DNA of 64,000 nt from Alitta virens (GCA_932294295.1 OW028581.1:11667026-11731025); one strand, 5' to 3'. Numbered from the stretch's first letter, positions 13,012 to 26,731 are shown. Notes: generated by a model not told the origin, from the letters alone. A program made the numbers and translations.

Positions 13012-14876
13012 CTGTGGCGAGCTTGCTAGTGACCTCCAGCTAGCTGGCAATCTCCCAGCTGCAGTGGCGATGCTTGCTGTTTTTATAACTGATTGAGGTT
13101 CAAGCTAGTGGAGTCTCCCAGCTTCAGTGGCGATGCTTGCTAGTGACCTCCAGCTAGCTGGCAGTCTTCCAGCTTCAGTGGCGATGCTTGCTAGTGATCT
13201 CCAGCTAGCTGGCAGTCTTCCAGTTTCAGTGGCGATGCTTGCTAGTGACCTCCAGCTAGCTGGCAGTCATCCAGCTTCGGTGGCGATGCTTGCTAGTGAC
13301 CTCCAGCTAGCTGGCAGTCTTCCAGCTTCAGTGGCGATGATTGCTAGTGACCTCCAGCTAGCTGGTAGTCTGCCAGTTTCTGTGGCGATGCTTGTGACCT
13401 CCAGCTAACTGGCAGTCTCCCAGCTGCAGTGGCGATGCTTGCTGTTTTTATAACTGATTGAGGTTAAAGCTAGTGACCTCCAGCTAGCTGGCAGTCTCCC
13501 AGCTTCAGTGGCGATGCTTGCTAGTGACTTCCAACTAGCTGGCAGTGTCCCAGCTTCAGTGGCGATGCTTGCTATTTTTCAACTTATTGAGGTTCCAGCT
13601 AATGACCTCCAGCTAGCTGGCAGTCTCCCAGCTTCAGTGGCAATGCTTGCTAATGATCTCCACCTAGCTGGCAGTCTTCCAGCTTTGGTGGCGATGCTTA
13701 CTAGTGACCTCCAGCTAGCTGGCAGTCTCCCAGCTTCAGTGGCGATGCTTGCTAGTGACCTCCAGCTAGCTGGCAGTCTCCCAGCTTCAGTGGTGATGCT
13801 TGCTAGTGACCTCCAGGAAGCTGACAATCTCCCAGCTGCTGTGGCGATGCTTGCTGTTTTTCAACTTATTGAGCTTCCAGCTAGTGACCTCCAGCTAGCT
13901 GGCAGTCTCCCAGCTTCAGTGGCGATGCTTACTTGTGACCTTAAGCTGGCTGGCAGTCTTCCAGCTTCAGTGGCGATGCTTGCTAGTGACCTCCAGGTAG
14001 CTGGCAGTCTCCCAGCTTCAGTGGCGATGCTTGCTAGTGATCTCAAGCTAGCTGGCAGTCTCCCAGCTTCAGTGGGGATGCTTGCTAGTGACCTCCAGCT
14101 AGCTGGCAGTCTTCCATCTTCAGTGGCGATGGTTGCTGTTTTTCAACTTATTGAGGTTCACGCTAGTGACCTCCAGCTAGCTGGCTGTCTCCCAGCTTCA
14201 GTGGCGAAGCTTGCTAGTGACCTCCAGCTAGCTGGCAGTCTTCCAGCTTCAGTGGCAATGCTTGCTGTTTTTATGACTTATTGAAGTTGAAGCTAGTGAC
14301 CTCCAGCTAGCTGGCAGTCTCCCAGCTTCAGTGGCGAAGCTTGCTAATGATCTCCACATAGCTGGTAGTCTTCTAGCTTTGGTGGCGATGATTACTAGTG
14401 ACGTCAAGCTAGCTGGCAGTCTTGCAGCTTCGGTGGCGATGCTTGCTAGTGACCTCCAGCTAGCTGGCAATCTCGCAGCTGCAGTGGCGCTGCTTGCTGT
14501 TTTTCAGCTTATTGAGGTTCCAGCTAGTGATCTCCAGCTAGCTGGCAGTCTCCCAGCTTCAGTGGCGATGCTTGCTAGTGACCTCCAGCTAGCTGGCAGT
14601 CTCCCAGCTTTAGTGGCGATGCTTGCTAGTGATCTCAAGCAAGCTGGCAGTCTCCCAGCTTCAGTGGGGATACTTGCTAGTGACCTCCAGCTAGCTGGCA
14701 GTCTTCCAGCTTCATTGGCGATGGTTGCTGTTTTTCAACTTATTGAGGGTCACGCCAGTGACCTCCAGCTAGCTGGCAGTCTCCCAGCTTCAGTGGCGAT
14801 GCTTGCTAGTGTCCTCCAGCTAGCTGGCAGTCTTCCAGCTTCAGTGGCGATGCTTGCTGTTTTTATAACTTATTGA
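13012..14876 (+). repeat. 2,371-bp internal duplication of array A, copy 2
   Basis: This is the second copy of 10,641-12,505. It carries GACAATC near 13,823 and CTTCCATCTTCAG near 14,112 as private marks. Both marks are repeated 6,862 bp later (near 20,685 and 20,974). The 2,371-bp duplication therefore came before the 6,862-bp amplification. Confidence 0.8.
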
Positions 14877-17800
14877 AGTTCAAGCTAGTGACCTCCTGCT
14901 AGCTGGCAGTCTTCCAGCTTCATTGGCGATGGTTGCTGTTTTTCAACTTATTGAGGGTCACGCCAGTGACCTCCAGCTAGCTGGCAGTCTCCCAGCTGCA
15001 GTGGCGATGCTTGCTAGTGAATTCCAGCTACCTGGCAGTCTCCCAGCTGCAGTGGCGATGCCTGCTATTTTTCAACTTATTGAGGTTCCAGCTAGTGACC
15101 TCCAGGTAGCTGGCAGTCTCCCAGCTTCAGTGGCGATGGTTGCTAGTGACCTCCACCTATCTGGCACTCCTCCAGCTTCGGTGGCGATGCTTGCTAGTGA
15201 CCTCCAGCTAGCTGGCAGTCTTCCAGCTTCTGTGGCGATGCTTGCTGGTGACCTCCAGCTAGCTGGTAGTCTCCCAGCTTTAGTGGCGATGCTTGCTGTT
15301 TTTTCAACTTATTGAGGTTCAAGCTAGTGACCTCCAGCTAGCTGGCAGTCTCCCAGCTTCCATGGCGATGCTTGCTAGTGACCTCCACCTATCTGGCACT
15401 CCTCCAGCTTCGGTGGCGATGCTTGCTAGTGATCTCCAGCTAGCTGGCAGTCTCCCAGCTTCAGTGGCGATGCTTGCTAGTGACCTCCAGCTAGCTGGCA
15501 GTCTCCCAGCTTCAGTGGCGATGCTTGCTAGTGACCTCCAGGAAGGTGACAATCTCCCAGCTGCTGTGGCGATGCTTGCTAGTGACCTCCAGCTAGCTGG
15601 CAGTCTCCCAGCTTCAGTGGCGATGGTTGCTAGTGACCTCCACCTATCTGGCATTCCTCCAGCTTCGGTGGCGATGCTTGCTAGTGACCTCCAGCTAGCT
15701 GGCAGTCTTCCAGCTTCTGTGGCGATGCTTGCTAGTGACCTCCAGCTAGCTGGCAGTCTCACAGCTTTAGTGGCGATGCTTGCTGTTTTTCAACTTATTG
15801 AGGTTCAAGCTAGTGACCTCCAGCTAGGTGGCAGTCTCCCAGCTTCAGTGGGGATGCTTGCTAGTGACCTCCAGCTAGCTGGCAATCTTCCAGCTGCAGT
15901 GGCGATGCTTGCTATTTTTTTAACTTATTGAGGTTCACGCTAGTGACCTCCAGCTAGATGGTAGTCTCCCAGCTTCAGTGGCGAAGCTTGCTAGTGACTT
16001 CCAGCTAGCTGGCAGTCTCCCAGCTGCAGTGGCGATGCCTGCTATTTTTCAACTAATTGAGGTTCTAGCTAGTGACCTCCAGGTAGCTGGCTGTCTCCCA
16101 GCTTCAGTGGTGATGGTTGCTAGTGACCTCCACCTAGCTGGCAGTCTTCCAGCTTTGGTTGCGATGCTTGCTAGTGACCTCCAGCTAGCTGGCAGTCTTC
16201 CAGCTTCTGTGGCGATGCTTGCTAGTGACCTCCAGCTAGCAGGCAGTCTTCCAGCTCATGTGGCAATGCTTGCTAGTGTCTTCCAGCTTCAGTGGGGATG
16301 CTTGCTATTGACCTCCAGCTAGCTGGGAGTCTCCCAGCTTCAGTGGCGATGCTTGCTAGTGACCCCCAGCTAGCTGGCAGTTTTCCAGCTTCAGTGGCGA
16401 TGCTTGCTAGTGATCTCAATCTAGCTGGCAGTCTGCCAGCTTTAGTGGGGATGCTTGCTAATGATCTCCACCTAGCTGGCAGTCTTCCAGCTTTGGTGGC
16501 GTTGCTTGCTAGTGACCTCAAGCTAGCTGGCAGTCTTCCAGCTTCAGTGGCCATGCTTGCTAGTGACCTCCAGCTAGCTGGCAGTCTCCCAGATTCAGTG
16601 GCGATGCTTGCTAGTGACCTCCAGCTTGCTGGCAGTCTCCCAGCTTCAGTGGCGATGCTTGCTAGTGACTTCCAGGAAGCTTACAATCTCCCAGCTGCTG
16701 TGGCGATGCTTGCTGTTTTTCAACTTATTGAGCTTCCAGCTAGTGACCTCCAGCTAGCTGGCAGTCTCCCAGCTTCAGTGGCGATGCTTGCTGGTGACCT
16801 ACAGCTTCCTGGCAGTCTCCCAGCTTCAGTGGCGATGCTTGCTCAAGACCTCCAGCTAGCTGGCCGTCTCCCAGCTTCAGTGGCGATCCTTGCTAGTGAC
16901 TTCCAGCTAGCTGGCAGTCTCCCAGCTGCAGTGGCGATGCCTGCTATTTTTCAACTTATTGAGGTTCCAGCTAGTGACCTCCAGGTAGCTGGCAGTCTCT
17001 CAGCTTCAGTGGCGATGGTTGCTAGTGACCTCCACCTAGCTGGCAGTCTTCCAGCTTCGGTGGCGATGCTTGCTAGTGACCTCCAGCTAGCTGGCAGTCT
17101 TCCCGCTTCTGTGGCGATGCTTGCTAGTGACCTCCAGCTAGCTGGCAGTCTTCCAGCTTTAGTGGCGATGCTTGCTGTTTTTCAACTTATTGAGGTTCAA
17201 GCTAGTGACCTCCAGCTAGCTGGCAGTCTTCCAGCTTCAGTGGCGATGCTTGCTAGTGATCTCAAGCTAGCTGGAAGTGGCCATGCTTGCTAGTTACCTC
17301 CAGCTAGCTGGCAGTCTCCCAGATTCGGTGGCGATGCTTGCTAGTGACCTCCAGCTAGCTGGCAGTCTCCCAGCTTCAGTGGCGATGCTTGCTAGTGACC
17401 TCCAGGAAGCTGACAATCTCCCAGCTGCTGTGGCGATGCTTGCTGTTTTTCAACTTATTGAGCTTCCAGCTAGTGACCTGCTAGCTGGCAGTCTTCCAGC
17501 TTCTGTGGCGAGCTTGCTAGTGACCTCCAGCTAGCTGGCAATCTCCCAGCTGCAGTGGCGATGCTTGCTGTTTTTATAACTGATTGAGGTTCAAGCTAGT
17601 GGAGTCTCCCAGCTTCAGTGGCGATGCTTGCTAGTGACCTCCAGCTAGCTGGCAGTCTTCCAGCTTCAGTGGCGATGCTTGCTAGTGATCTCCAGCTAGC
17701 TGGCAGTCTTCCAGTTTCAGTGGCGATGCTTGCTAGTGACCTCCAGCTAGCTGGCAGTCATCCAGCTTCGGTGGCGATGCTTGCTAGTGACCTCCAGCTA

Positions 17801-20800
17801 GCTGGCAGTCTTCCAGCTTCAGTGGCGATGATTGCTAGTGACCTCCAGCTAGCTGGTAGTCTGCCAGTTTCTGTGGCGATGCTTGTGACCTCCAGCTAAC
17901 TGGCAGTCTCCCAGCTGCAGTGGCGATGCTTGCTGTTTTTATAACTGATTGAGGTTAAAGCTAGTGACCTCCAGCTAGCTGGCAGTCTCCCAGCTTCAGT
18001 GGCGATGCTTGCTAGTGACTTCCAACTAGCTGGCAGTGTCCCAGCTTCAGTGGCGATGCTTGCTATTTTTCAACTTATTGAGGTTCCAGCTAATGACCTC
18101 CAGCTAGCTGGCAGTCTCCCAGCTTCAGTGGCAATGCTTGCTAATGATCTCCACCTAGCTGGCAGTCTTCCAGCTTTGGTGGCGATGCTTACTAGTGACC
18201 TCCAGCTAGCTGGCAGTCTCCCAGCTTCAGTGGCGATGCTTGCTAGTGACCTCCAGCTAGCTGGCAGTCTCCCAGCTTCAGTGGTGATGCTTGCTAGTGA
18301 CCTCCAGGAAGCTTACAATCTCCCAGCTGCTGTGGCGATGCTTGCTGTTTTTCAACTTATTGAGCTTCCAGCTAGTGACCTCCAGCTAGCTGGCAGTCTC
18401 CCAGCTTCAGTGGCGATGCTTACTTGTGACCTTAAGCTGGCTGGCAGTCTTCCAGCTTCAGTGGCGATGCTTGCTAGTGACCTCCAGGTAGCTGGCAGTC
18501 TCCCAGCTTCAGTGGCGATGCTTGCTAGTGATCTCAAGCTAGCTGGCAGTCTCCCAGCTTCAGTGGGGATGCTTGCTAGTGACCTCAAGCTAGCTGGCAG
18601 TCTTCCAGCTTCAGTGGCGATGGTTGCTGTTTTTCAACTTATTGAGGTTCACGCTAGTGACCTCCAGCTAGCTGGCTGTCTCCCAGCTTCAGTGGCGAAG
18701 CTTGCTAGTGACCTCCAGCTAGCTGGCAGTCTTCCAGCTTCAGTGGCAATGCTTGCTGTTTTTATGACTTATTGAAGTTGAAGCTAGTGACCTCCAGCTA
18801 GCTGGCAGTCTCCCAGCTTCAGTGGCGAAGCTTGCTAATGATCTCCACATAGCTGGTAGTCTTCTAGCTTTGGTGGCGATGATTACTAGTGACGTCAAGC
18901 TAGCTGGCAGTCTTGCAGCTTCGGTGGCGATGCTTGCTAGTGACCTCCAGCTAGCTGGCAATCTCGCAGCTGCAGTGGCGCTGCTTGCTGTTTTTCAGCT
19001 TATTGAGGTTCCAGCTAGTGATCTCCAGCTAGCTGGCAGTCTCCCAGCTTCAGTGGCGATGCTTGCTAGTGACCTCCAGCTAGCTGGCAGTCTCCCAGCT
19101 TTAGTGGCGATGCTTGCTAGTGATCTCAAGCAAGCTGGCCGTCTCCCAGCTTCAGTGGGGATACTTGCTAGTGACCTCCAGCTAGCTGGCAGTCTTCCAG
19201 CTTCATTGGCGATGGTTGCTGTTTTTCAACTTATTGAGGGTCACGCCAGTGACCTCCAGCTAGCTGGCAGTCTCCCAGCTTCAGTGGCGATGCTTGCTAG
19301 TGTCCTCCAGCTAGCTGGCAGTCTTCCAGCTTCAGTGGCGATGCTTGCTGTTTTTATAACTTATTGAAGTTCAAGCTAGTGACCTCCTGCTAGCTAGCAG
19401 TCTCCCAGCTTCAGTGGCGATGCTTGCTAGTGACCTCCAGCTAGCTGGCAGTATTCCAGCTTCAGTGATGATGCTTGCTAGTGACCTCCAGGTAGCTGGC
19501 AGTCTCCCAGCTTCAGTGGCGATGCTTGCTAGTGATCTCAAGCTAGCTGGAAGTCTCACAGCTTCAGTGGCGATGCTTGCTAGTGACTTCCAGCTAGCTG
19601 GCAGTCTCCCAGCTGCAGTGGCGATGTCTGCTATTTTTCAAGTGATTGATGTTCCAGCTAGTGACCTCCAGCTAGCTGGCAGTCTCCCAGCTTCAGTGGC
19701 GATGCTTGCTAGTGATCTCAAGCTAGCTGGAAGTCTCACAGCTTCAGTGGGGATGCTTGCTAGTGACCTGCAGCTAGCTGGCAATCTTCCAGCTGCAGAG
19801 GCGATGCTTGCTGTTTTTCAACTTATTGAGGTTCACGCTAGTGACCTCCAGCTAGATGGCAGTCTCCCAGCTTCTGTGGCGAGCTTGCTAGTGACCTCCA
19901 GCTAGCTGGCAATCTCCCAGCTGCAGTGGCGATGCTTGCTGTTTTTATAACTGATTGAGGTTCAAGCTAGTGGAGTCTCCCAGCTTCAGTGGCGATGCTT
20001 GCTAGTGACCTCCAGCTAGCTGGCAGTCTTCCAGCTTCAGTGGCGATGCTTGCTAGTGATCTCCAGCTAGCTGGCAGTCTTCCAGTTTCAGTGGCGATGC
20101 TTGCTAGTGACCTCCAGCTAGCTGGCAGTCATCCAGCTTCGGTGGCGATGCTTGCTAGTGACCTCCAGCTAGCTGGCAGTCTTCCAGCTTCAGTGGCGAT
20201 GATTGCTAGTGACCTCCAGCTAGCTGGTAGTCTGCCAGTTTCTGTGGCGATGCTTGTGACCTCCAGCTAACTGGCAGTCTCCCAGCTGCAGTGGCGATGC
20301 TTGCTGTTTTTATAACTGATTGAGGTTAAAGCTAGTGACCTCCAGCTAGCTGGCAGTCTCCCAGCTTCAGTGGCGATGCTTGCTAGTGACTTCCAACTAG
20401 CTGGCAGTGTCCCAGCTTCAGTGGCGATGCTTGCTATTTTTCAACTTATTGAGGTTCCAGCTAATGACCTCCAGCTAGCTGGCAGTCTCCCAGCTTCAGT
20501 GGCAATGCTTGCTAATGATCTCCACCTAGCTGGCAGTCTTCCAGCTTTGGTGGCGATGCTTACTAGTGACCTCCAGCTAGCTGGCAGTCTCCCAGCTTCA
20601 GTGGCGATGCTTGCTAGTGACCTCCAGCTAGCTGGCAGTCTCCCAGCTTCAGTGGTGATGCTTGCTAGTGACCTCCAGGAAGCTGACAATCTCCCAGCTG
20701 CTGTGGCGATGCTTGCTGTTTTTCAACTTATTGAGCTTCCAGCTAGTGACCTCCAGCTAGCTGGCAGTCTCCCAGCTTCAGTGGCGATGCTTACTTGTGA

Positions 20801-22894
20801 CCTTAAGCTGGCTGGCAGTCTTCCAGCTTCAGTGGCGATGCTTGCTAGTGACCTCCAGGTAGCTGGCAGTCTCCCAGCTTCAGTGGCGATGCTTGCTAGT
20901 GATCTCAAGCTAGCTGGCAGTCTCCCAGCTTCAGTGGGGATGCTTGCTAGTGACCTCCAGCTAGCTGGCAGTCTTCCATCTTCAGTGGCGATGGTTGCTG
21001 TTTTTCAACTTATTGAGGTTCACGCTAGTGACCTCCAGCTAGCTGGCTGTCTCCCAGCTTCAGTGGCGAAGCTTGCTAGTGACCTCCAGCTAGCTGGCAG
21101 TCTTCCAGCTTCAGTGGCAATGCTTGCTGTTTTTATGACTTATTGAAGTTGAAGCTAGTGACCTCCAGCTAGCTGGCAGTCTCCCAGCTTCAGTGGCGAA
21201 GCTTGCTAATGATCTCCACATAGCTGGTAGTCTTCTAGCTTTGGTGGCGATGATTACTAGTGACGTCAAGCTAGCTGGCAGTCTTGCAGCTTCGGTGGCG
21301 ATGCTTGCTAGTGACCTCCAGCTAGCTGGCAATCTCGCAGCTGCAGTGGCGCTGCTTGCTGTTTTTCAGCTTATTGAGGTTCCAGCTAGTGATCTCCAGC
21401 TAGCTGGCAGTCTCCCAGCTTCAGTGGCGATGCTTGCTAGTGACCTCCAGCTAGCTGGCAGTCTCCCAGCTTTAGTGGCGATGCTTGCTAGTGATCTCAA
21501 GCAAGCTGGCAGTCTCCCAGCTTCAGTGGGGATACTTGCTAGTGAGCTCCAGCTAGCTGGCAGTCTTCCAGCTTCATTGGCGATGGTTGCTGTTTTTCAA
21601 CTTATTGAGGGTCACGCCAGTGACCTCCAGCTAGCTGGCAGTCTCCCAGCTTCAGTGGCGATGCTTGCTAGTGTCCTCCAGCTAGCTGGCAGTCTTCCAG
21701 CTTCAGTGGCGATGCTTGCTGTTTTTATAACTTATTGAAGTTCAAGCTAGTGACCTCCTGCTAGCTAGCAGTCTCCCAGCTTCAGTGGCGATGCTTGCTA
21801 GTGACCTCCAGCTAGCTGGCAGTATTCCAGCTTCAGTGGTGATGCTTGCTAGTGACCTCCAGGTAGCTGGCAGTCTCCCAGCTTCAGTGGCGATGCTTGC
21901 TAGTGACTTCCAGCTAGCTGGCAGTCTCCCAGCTGCAGTGGCGATGTCTGCTATTTTTCAAGTGATTGATGTTCCAGCTAGTGACCTCCAGCTAGCTGGC
22001 AGTCTCCCAGCTTCAGTGGCGATGCTTGCTAGTGATCTCAAGCTAGCTGGAAGTCTCACAGCTTCAGTGGGGATGCTTGCTAGTGACCTGCAGCTAGCTG
22101 GCAATCTTCCAGCTGCAGAGGCGATGCTTGCTGTTTTTCAACTTATTGAGGTTCACGCTAGTGACCTCCAGCTAGATGGCAGTCTCCCAGCTTCAGTGGC
22201 GAAGCTTGCTAGTGACTTCCAGCTAGCTGGCAGTCTCCCAGCTGCAGTGGCGATGCCTGCTATTTTTTAACTTATTGAGGTTCCAGCTAGTGACGTCCAG
22301 GTAGCTGGCAGTCTCCCAGCTTCAGTGGCGAAGCTTGCTATTTTTTCAACTGATTGAGGTTCCAGCTAATGACCTACAGCTAGCTGGCAGTCTCCCAGAT
22401 TCAGTGGCGATGCTTGCTAGTGACCTCCAGCTAGCTGGCAGTCTTCCAGCTTCAGTGGCCAAGATTGCAAGTGACCTCCAGGAAGCTGACAATCTCCCAG
22501 CTGCTGTGGCGATGCTTGCTGTTTTTCAACTTATTGAGCTTGCAGCTAGTGACCTACAGCTAGCTGGCAGTCTCCCAGCATCAGTGGCGATGCTTGCTAA
22601 TGATCTCCACCTAGCTGGCAGTCTTCCAGCTTTGGTGGCGATACTTACTAGTGACCTCAAGCTAGCTGGCAGTCTTCGAGCTTCAGTGGCGATGCTTGCT
22701 GGTGATCTCCAGCTAGCTGGCAGTCTCCCAGCTTCAGTGGCGATGCTTGCTAGTGACCTCCAGCTGGCTGGCAGTCTCCCAGCTTCTGTGGCGATACTTG
22801 CTGGTGACCTCCAGGAAGCTGACAATCTCCCAGCTGCTGTGGCGATGCTTGCTGTTTTTCAACTTATTGAGCTTCCAGCTAGTGACCTCCAGCT

Positions 22895-23968
22895 AGCTGG
22901 CAGTCTCCCAGCTTCAGTGGCGATGCTTCCTGGTGACCTCCAGCTACCTGGCAGTCTCCCAGCTTCTGTGGCAATGCTTGCTAGAGACCTCCAGCTAGCT
23001 GGCAGTCTCCCAGCTTCAGTGGCGATGCTTGCTAGTGACCTCCAGCTAGCTGGCAGTCTTCCAGCTTTGGTGGCGATGCTTACTAGTGACCTCAAGCTAG
23101 CTGGCAGTCTTCCAGCTTTAGTGGCGATGCTTGCTGGTGACCTCCAGCTAGCTGGCAGTCTCCCAGCTTCAGTGGCGATGCTTGCTAGTGACCTCCAGCT
23201 AGCTGGCAGTCTCCCAGCTTCTGTGGCGATACTTGCTGGTGACCTCCAGGAAGCTGACAATCTCCCAGCTGCTGTGGCGATGCTTGCTGTTTTTCAACTT
23301 ATTGAGGTTCCAGTTAATGACCTCCAGCTAGCTGGCAGTCTCCCAGCTTCACTGGCGATGCTTGCTAATGATCTCCACCTAGCTGGCAGTCTTTGAGCTT
23401 TGGTGGCGATGCTTACTGGTGACCTCAAGCTAGCTGGCAGTCTCCCAGCTTCAGTGGCGATGCTTCCTGGTGACCTCCAGCTACCTGGCAGTCTCCCAGC
23501 TTCTGTGGCAATGCTTGCTAGAGACCTCCAGCTAGCTGGCAGTCTCCCAGCTTCAGTGGCGATGCTTGCTAGTGACCTCCAGCTAGCTGGCAGTCTTCCA
23601 GCTTTGGTGGCGATGCTTACTAGTGACCTCAAGCTAGCTGGCAGTCTTCCAGCTTTAGTGGCGATGCTTGCTGGTGACCTCCAGCTAGCTGGCAGTCTCC
23701 CAGCTTCAGTGGCGATGCTTGCTAGTGACCTCCAGCTAGCTGGCAGTCTCCCAGCTTCTGTGGCGATACTTGCTGGTGACCTCCAGGAAGCTGACAATCT
23801 CCCAGCTGCTGTGGCGATGCTTGCTGTTTTTCAACTTATTGAGGTTCCAGTTAATGACCTCCAGCTAGCTGGCAGTCTCCCAGCTTCACTGGCGATGCTT
23901 GCTAATGATCTCCACCTAGCTTGCAGTCTTTGAGCTTTGGTGGCGATGCTTACTGGTGACCTCAAGCT
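22895..23968 (+). repeat. 537-bp tandem duplication in array A
   Basis: Two copies of a ten-unit block (nine 51-bp units and one 78-bp unit, 537 bp) lie side by side, about 22,895-23,431 and 23,432-23,968. Anchors are GCTTCCTGGTGACC at about 22,925 and 23,462 and GGTTCCAGTTAATGACC at about 23,303 and 23,840. Both copies carry the mark CAGTCTTTGAGC (23,389 and 23,926), whose TGA closes the open frame. Confidence 0.82.
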
Positions 23969-24888
23969 AGCTGGCAGTCTTCCAGCTTCAGTGGCGATGC
24001 TTGCTAGTGACCTCCAGCTAGCTGGCAGTCTCCCAGCTTCAGTGGCGATGCTTGCTAGTGATCTCAAGCTAGCTGGAAGTCTCCCAGCTTCAGTGGGGAT
24101 GCTTGCTAGTGACCTCCAGCTAGCTGGCAATCTTCCAGCTGCAGTGGCGATGCTTGCTATTTTTCAACTTATTGAGGTTCACGCTAGTGACCTCCAGCTA
24201 GATGGCAGTCTCCCAGCTTCAGTGGCGAAGCTTGCTAGTGACTTCCAGCTAGCTGGCAGTCTCCCAGCTGCAGTGGTGATGCCTGCTATTTTTCAACTTA
24301 TTGAGGTTCCAGCTAGTGACCTCCAGGTAGCTGGCTGTCTCCCAGCTTCAGTGGCGATGGTTGCTAGTGACTTCCACCTAGCTGGCAGTCTTCCAGCTTT
24401 GGTTGCGATGCTTGCTAGTGACCTCCAGGTAGCTGGCAGTCTTCCAGCTTCTGTGGCGATGCTTGCTAGTGACCTCCAGCTAGCTGGCAGTCTCCCAGCT
24501 TCAGTGGCGATGCTTGCTAGTGATCTCAAGCTAGCTGGCCATCTCCTAGCGGCAGTGGCGATGCTTGCTGTTTTTATAACTGATTGAGGTTCAAGCTAGT
24601 GACTTCCAGCTAGCTGGCAGTCTCCCAGCTTCAGTGGCAATGCTTGCTAGTGACTTCCAGCTAGCTGGCAGTCTCCCAGCTTCAGTGGCGATGCTTGCTA
24701 GTGATCTCAAGCTAGCTGGAAGTCTCCCAGCTTCAGTGGGGATGCTTGCTAGTGACCTCCAGCTAGCTGGCAGTCTCCCAGCTTCAGTGGCGATGCTTGC
24801 TAGTGATCTCAAGCTAGCTGGAAGTCTCCCAGCTTCAGTGGGGATGCTTGCTAGTGACTTCCAGCTAGCTGGCAGTCTCCCAGCTTCA

Positions 24889-25855
24889 GTGGCAATGCTT
24901 GCTAGTGACTTCCAGCTAGCTGGCAGTCTCCCAGCTGCAGTGGCGATGACTGCTATTTTTCAACTTATTGAGGTTCCAGCTAGTAACCTCCAGGTAGCTG
25001 GCAGTCTCCTAGCTTCAGTGGCGATGGTTGCTTGTTACCTCCAGCTAGCTGGCAGTCTTCCAGCTTCGGTGGCGATGCTTGCTAGCGACCTCCAGCTAGC
25101 TGGCAGTCTTCCAGCTTCTGTGGCGATGCTTGCTGGTGACCTCCAGCTAGCTGGCAGTCTGCCAGTTTCTGTGGCGATGCTTGCTAGTGACCTCCAGCTA
25201 GCTGGCAATCTCCCAACTGCAGTGGCGATGCTTGCTGTTTTTATAACTGATTGAGGTTCAAGCTAGTGACCTCCAGCTAGCTGGCAGTCTCCCAGCTTCA
25301 GTGGCGATGCTTGCTTGTGACTTCCAACTAGCTGGCAGTCTCCCAGCTTCAGTGGCGATGCTTGCTATTTTTCAACTTATTGAGGTTCCAGTTAATGACC
25401 TCCAGCTAGCTGGCAGTCTCCCAGCTTCAGTGGCGATGCTTGCTAATGATCTCCACCTAGCTGGCACTCTTCCAGCTTTGGTGGCGATGCTTACTAGTGA
25501 CCTCAAGCTAGCTGGCAGTCTTCCAGCTTCAGTGGCGATGCTTGCTAGTGACCTCCAGCTAGCTGGCAGTCTCCCAGCTTCAGTGGCGATGCTTGCTAGT
25601 GATCTCAAGCTAGCTGGAAGTCTCCCAGCTTCAGTGGGGATGCTTGCTAGTGACCTCCAGCTAGCTGGCAATCTTCCAGCTGCAGTGGCGATGCTTGCTA
25701 TTTTTCAACTTATTGAGGTTCACGCTAGTGACCTCCAGCTAGATGGCAGTCTCCCAGCTTCAGTGGCGTAGCTTGCTAGTGACTTCCAGCTAGCTGGCAG
25801 TCTCCCAGCTGCAGTGGCGATGCCTGCTATTTTTCAACTTATTGAGGTTCCAGCT
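24889..25855 (+). repeat. About 1-kb block of array A repeated next to the array B junction
   Basis: This block recurs at about 27,132-28,098 at an offset of 2,243 bp (anchors 25,301/27,544 and 25,254/27,497). A private change turns GTGGCGAAGCTTGC into GTGGCGTAGCTTGC near 25,768, which adds a TAG. The other copy ends exactly where array B begins, so the two copies show how array A would continue past the breakpoint. Confidence 0.75.
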
Positions 25856-26731
25856 AGTGACCTCCAGGTAGCTGGCTGTCTCCCAGCTTCAGTGGCGATG
25901 GTTGCTAGTGACTTCCACCTAGCTGGCAGTCTTCCAGCTTTGGTTGCGATGCTTGCTAGTGACCTCCAGCTAGCTGGCAGTCTTCCAGCTTCTGTGGCGA
26001 TGCTTGCTAGTGACCTCCAGCTAGCAGGCAGTCTTCCAGCTCATGTGGCGATGCTTGCTAGTGACTCCCAGCTTCAGTGGCGATGCTTGCTATTGACCTC
26101 CAGCTAGCTGGGAGTCTCCCAGCTTCAGTGGCGATGCTTGCTAGTGACCTCCAGCTAGCTGGCAGTTTTCCAGCTTCAGTGGCGATGCTTGCTAGTGATC
26201 TCAATCTAGCTGGCAGTCTGCCAGCTTCAGTGGGGATGCTTGCTAATGATCTCCACCTAGCTGGCAGTCTTCCAGCTTCTGTGGCTATGCTTGCTAGTGA
26301 CCTCCAGCTAGCTGGCAGTCTCCCAGCTTCAGTGGCGATGCTTGCTAGTGATCTCCAGCTAGCTGGCAATCTCCCAGCGGCAGTGGCGATGCTTGCTGTT
26401 TTTATAACTGATTGAGGTTCAAGCTAGTGACTTCCAGCTAGCTGGCAGTCTCCCAGCTTCAGTGGCAATGCTTGCTAGTGACTTCCAGCTAGCTGGCAGT
26501 CTCCCAGCTGCAGTGGCGATGACTGCTATTTTTGAACTTATTGAGGTTCCAGCTAGTAACCTCCAGGTAGCTGGCAGTCTCCTTGCTTCAGTTGCGATGG
26601 TTGCTAGTGACCTCCAGCTAGCTGGCAGTCTTCCAGCTTCGGTGGCGATGCTTGCTAGCGACCTCCAGCTAGTTGGCAATCTTCCAGCTTTGGTTGCGAT
26701 GCTTGCTAGTGACCTCCAGGTAGCTGGCAGT

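Larger units (their letters stand above)
6150..21760 (+). repeat. 6,862-bp supra-repeat of array A, about 2.3 tandem copies
   Basis: Position x matches x+6,862 across about 6,150-14,900. Anchors are 6,265/13,127, 8,061/14,923, 9,430/16,292, 10,756/17,618, 11,960/18,822 and 14,331/21,193. Open-frame lengths are identical between copies, and only scattered base changes are seen, such as GTGACC to GTGAGC near 21,542. The left edge lies where the unit before TCTGTGGCGAGC changes (6,150 versus 13,012). The right edge is near 14,900 versus 21,760, where CTAGCTGGCAG becomes CTAGCTAGCAG. A further copy occupies 1 to about 3,410 at an offset of 7,776. Confidence 0.88.
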
